64,000 nt of DNA from Streptomyces sp. NBC_00258 (GTDB lineage: Bacteria; Actinomycetota; Actinomycetes; Streptomycetales; Streptomycetaceae): NCBI RefSeq assembly GCF_036182465.1, contig NZ_CP108081.1:5022001-5086000 (forward strand). The letters are read 5' to 3'. This document shows positions 62,833-64,000 of this stretch, in pieces. The notes beneath the pieces were generated by a model, which saw nothing but the letters and a program-made list of their open reading frames with translations, was not told where the DNA came from and did no database searches. The stretch's first letter is position 1. Each line of letters opens with the position of its first letter. The position numbers were made by a program, and so were the translations under genes.

Positions 62833-62856
62833 GTGAACGCGGCTTGACCTGGATCA
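62833..62856 (+). repeat. cassette-boundary repeat, site 5 (right end)
   Basis: GTGAACGCGGCTTGA is followed by CCTGGATCA, which is already DUF4291 coding sequence. Confidence 0.75.
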
Positions 62857-63302
62857 AGCCGTCCTTCCTGTGGATGATGTACCGCTGTGGCTGGGGCACG
62901 AAAGCAGGGCAGGAAACCGTTCTGGCAGTCGAGATCACACGCGACGGCTTCGAGTGGGCGCTGCGCAACGCGTGCCTGTCGAGCTACGTGCGTGGGGTGC
63001 ACCCCGACCGTGCCGCCTGGCAGCGTCAGCTGAAGCACGCACCCACTCGCATCCAGTGGGACCCGGAGCGCGACCTCTGTCTGCACGCCCTGCCGTACCG
63101 CTCCCTGCAACTCGGTCTCTCCGGTGAAGCCGTACGACGCTACGCGGACGATTGGACGGTCAGCATCAGCGATGTGACGCCGCTCGCCCACGAGATCCAC
63201 GCGCTCGTCGGCAACGGCGACCTCGAATCGGCGGCACGGCTGCTGCCCGAGGAACGTCCCTACCCTGCCCCGGAAGAACTGCCGGCCCACGTACGTCCGT
63301 GA
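62848..63302 (+). pseudogene. DUF4291 gene, C-terminal fragment
   Basis: Continues the family sequence lost at 58642: TWIKPSFLWMMYRCGWGTKAG, FEWALRNACLSSY, RIQWDPERDLCLHALPYRSLQLGLSGEAVRRY, WTVSISDVTPLAHEIHALV, ending at 63302. The frame is intact over 151 codons and no start with a ribosome site precedes it, so it is not expected to be expressed alone. Joined to the N-terminal fragment it gives a normal-length DUF4291 of about 197 residues. Confidence 0.88.
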
Positions 63303-63315
63303 CCACGACCAGCGG

Positions 63316-63720
63316 TCACCCAAGGGCCGTTGGGCCCTCGCCCCGATGAGCGACCAGCTGATGCCACGCATGGCTGCATCCGCCGACGCAGTAACGATCG
63401 CGTCGACGCGTGTCGGCAATGGCGAACAGGGCAACCAGCAGGGGAAACGCCCGGGCTCGGTCGTAGGGCGGCAGTTGCGACATGTTCAACCGCCAGCGGG
63501 TCAGCATCACGGCCGGTGTGTAGGTCGGGCGTATCCCGGAGCGCGCGATCGCCTCTTCGGCATCCGTCTCCACGGCACGTGCCTGGACGCAGAACTGCAC
63601 CAACTCCGTCAGGACAAGACGCTGTTCGTCCTCCGCTAGAGCGGCAAACCATGAGGCGCCTTCGGCCATGGGCCGAATCCCCTGCGCAAGCTCGTTGAGA
63701 ACGACCTGACGCTCATGCAC
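63316..63720 (-). CDS. DUF5958 family protein
   Basis: A 134-residue protein starting at GTG 63720. VVLNELAQGIRPMAEGASWFAAL, TELVQFCVQARA, SGIRPTYTPAVMLT and the C-terminal RDRYCVGGCSHAWHQL match DUF5958, with Cys/Cys/His at the end possibly binding metal. It is widespread in Streptomyces and of unknown function. It converges with the DUF4291 fragment with 13 bp between. Confidence 0.82.
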   Translation of the reverse strand: MHERQVVLNELAQGIRPMAEGASWFAALAEDEQRLVLTELVQFCVQARAVETDAEEAIARSGIRPTYTPAVMLTRWRLNMSQLPPYDRARAFPLLVALFAIADTRRRDRYCVGGCSHAWHQLVAHRGEGPTALG

Positions 63721-63915
63721 TCTCTCCGCCCCCTCCGGCAGGACAACGCGTAAGCCCTCGCCCTCCCCGATCGAACCAGGACGCACCTCTTGAGCCGAGG
63801 AATATCGCAGACGAGCCTGGAACCGGCCACTCACGCCATGCTGCGACCACCCCTCCCGCAAAGGGACCGGCAGGCGCAATCGACCGACCCGCAGCCCGAG
63901 AGGGGTCCGTCCGCG

Positions 63916-64000
63916 TCAGCGGGGGATGCCGGCCTCGTCCAGGTGTTGGTGCATGGCTTCCGCGGGAAGGCTCGGGTTGCTGAGGGCCTGGGAAGAGGTC
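63916..64000 (-). CDS. C-terminal end of a gene running off the window
   Basis: Minus-strand frame ending at TGA 63918-63916 reads ...SSQALSNPSLPAEAMHQHLD EAGIPR. The N-P-x-L-P pattern resembles a leucine-rich-repeat-variant type repeat. Only 28 codons are visible, so the product is not named. Confidence 0.5.
   Translation of the reverse strand, partial: TSSQALSNPSLPAEAMHQHLDEAGIPR

Larger units (their letters stand above)
58643..62847. mobile_element. 4.2-kb multi-gene insertion with inverted ends
   Basis: This block starts TCAAGCCGCTTTGAC and ends GTGAACGCGGCTTGA, inverted relatives with 13 of 15 matches. It interrupts the DUF4291 gene. Immediately outside are CTTGGATCA (left) and CCTGGATCA (right), an 8-of-9 direct repeat as expected for a target duplication, or for recombination at a preferred site. 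Inside are four small genes, with further copies of the repeat between each. No transposase, integrase or resolvase is present. Boundaries come from the repeats and the split gene; mechanism is unknown. Confidence 0.7.

Noticed and set aside
58643..62847. Integron or integrase-encoding island
   Set aside because: The spacing of repeats recalls cassettes, but no integrase, attC-like folded site or tRNA attachment site is visible, so the class is left open.

Overview
The window is a piece of a high-GC actinomycete chromosome, almost certainly Streptomyces. The evidence is the strong third-position GC bias, GTG and TTG starts behind purine-rich ribosome sites, mycothiol S-conjugate amidase, GTP-type PEP carboxykinase, a GH18 chitinase with a DasR-type operator, DUF4307, IclR and TetR regulators with 4-bp coupled genes, and repeated GC-rich intergenic hairpins. 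Most of it reads as core chromosome. The last 6 kb is accessory.

Layout. 1-3.5 kb: minus-strand end of a Tad/Flp pilus cluster (CpaE-like ATPase fused to a TadE segment, CpaB, an unknown zinc-ribbon protein). 3.8-7 kb: secreted chitinase facing an Nramp-like transporter. 7.1-11.4 kb: two anti-sigma-type ATP-binding regulators and a large LuxR-family ATPase regulator. 11.9-14 kb: secreted M14 carboxypeptidase and an acidic unknown protein. 14-21.4 kb: a divergent catabolic locus with PfkB kinase, IclR, RidA and GntP permease on one side and a D-amino acid deaminase-like enzyme and an N-acyl-D-amino acid deacylase on the other. 21.3-24.5 kb: secreted S1 protease, alanine transaminase and a small unknown protein. 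24.7-29.2 kb: a four-gene unit of binding protein, TelA, binding protein fused to VWA, and a membrane protein, with no transporter. 29.4-34.7 kb: PEP carboxykinase, hemolysin III, and an MFS efflux/TetR pair. 34.7-41.5 kb: a coupled surface-glycan operon with two GT2 enzymes, a GT39-type enzyme and a galactose-oxidase-like copper radical oxidase. 41.6-47.1 kb: YyaL-type thioredoxin-domain protein and a membrane STAND NTPase. 47.2-58.1 kb: housekeeping genes (mca, DUF4307, greA, DrrAB-type ABC exporter, ilvA, MarR, a SigE-like factor with a small membrane partner, metB, msrA).

58.4-64 kb is the unusual part. A DUF4291 gene is split. Its N-terminal 46 codons lie at 58.5 kb and the rest resumes at 62.85 kb. 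The 4.2 kb between holds four unrelated small genes. A related 15-bp sequence (TCAAGCCGCTTTGAC or its inverted relative GTGAACGCGGCTTGA) occurs at both outer junctions and between every pair of genes, five sites spaced 0.9-1.2 kb apart. No transposase or integrase is visible inside. This looks like a cassette-style or non-autonomous transposon block, and it and the TelA/binding protein/VWA unit are the two best candidates for undescribed biology here.

All functions are assigned by reading translated sequence for known motifs. No database search was run.
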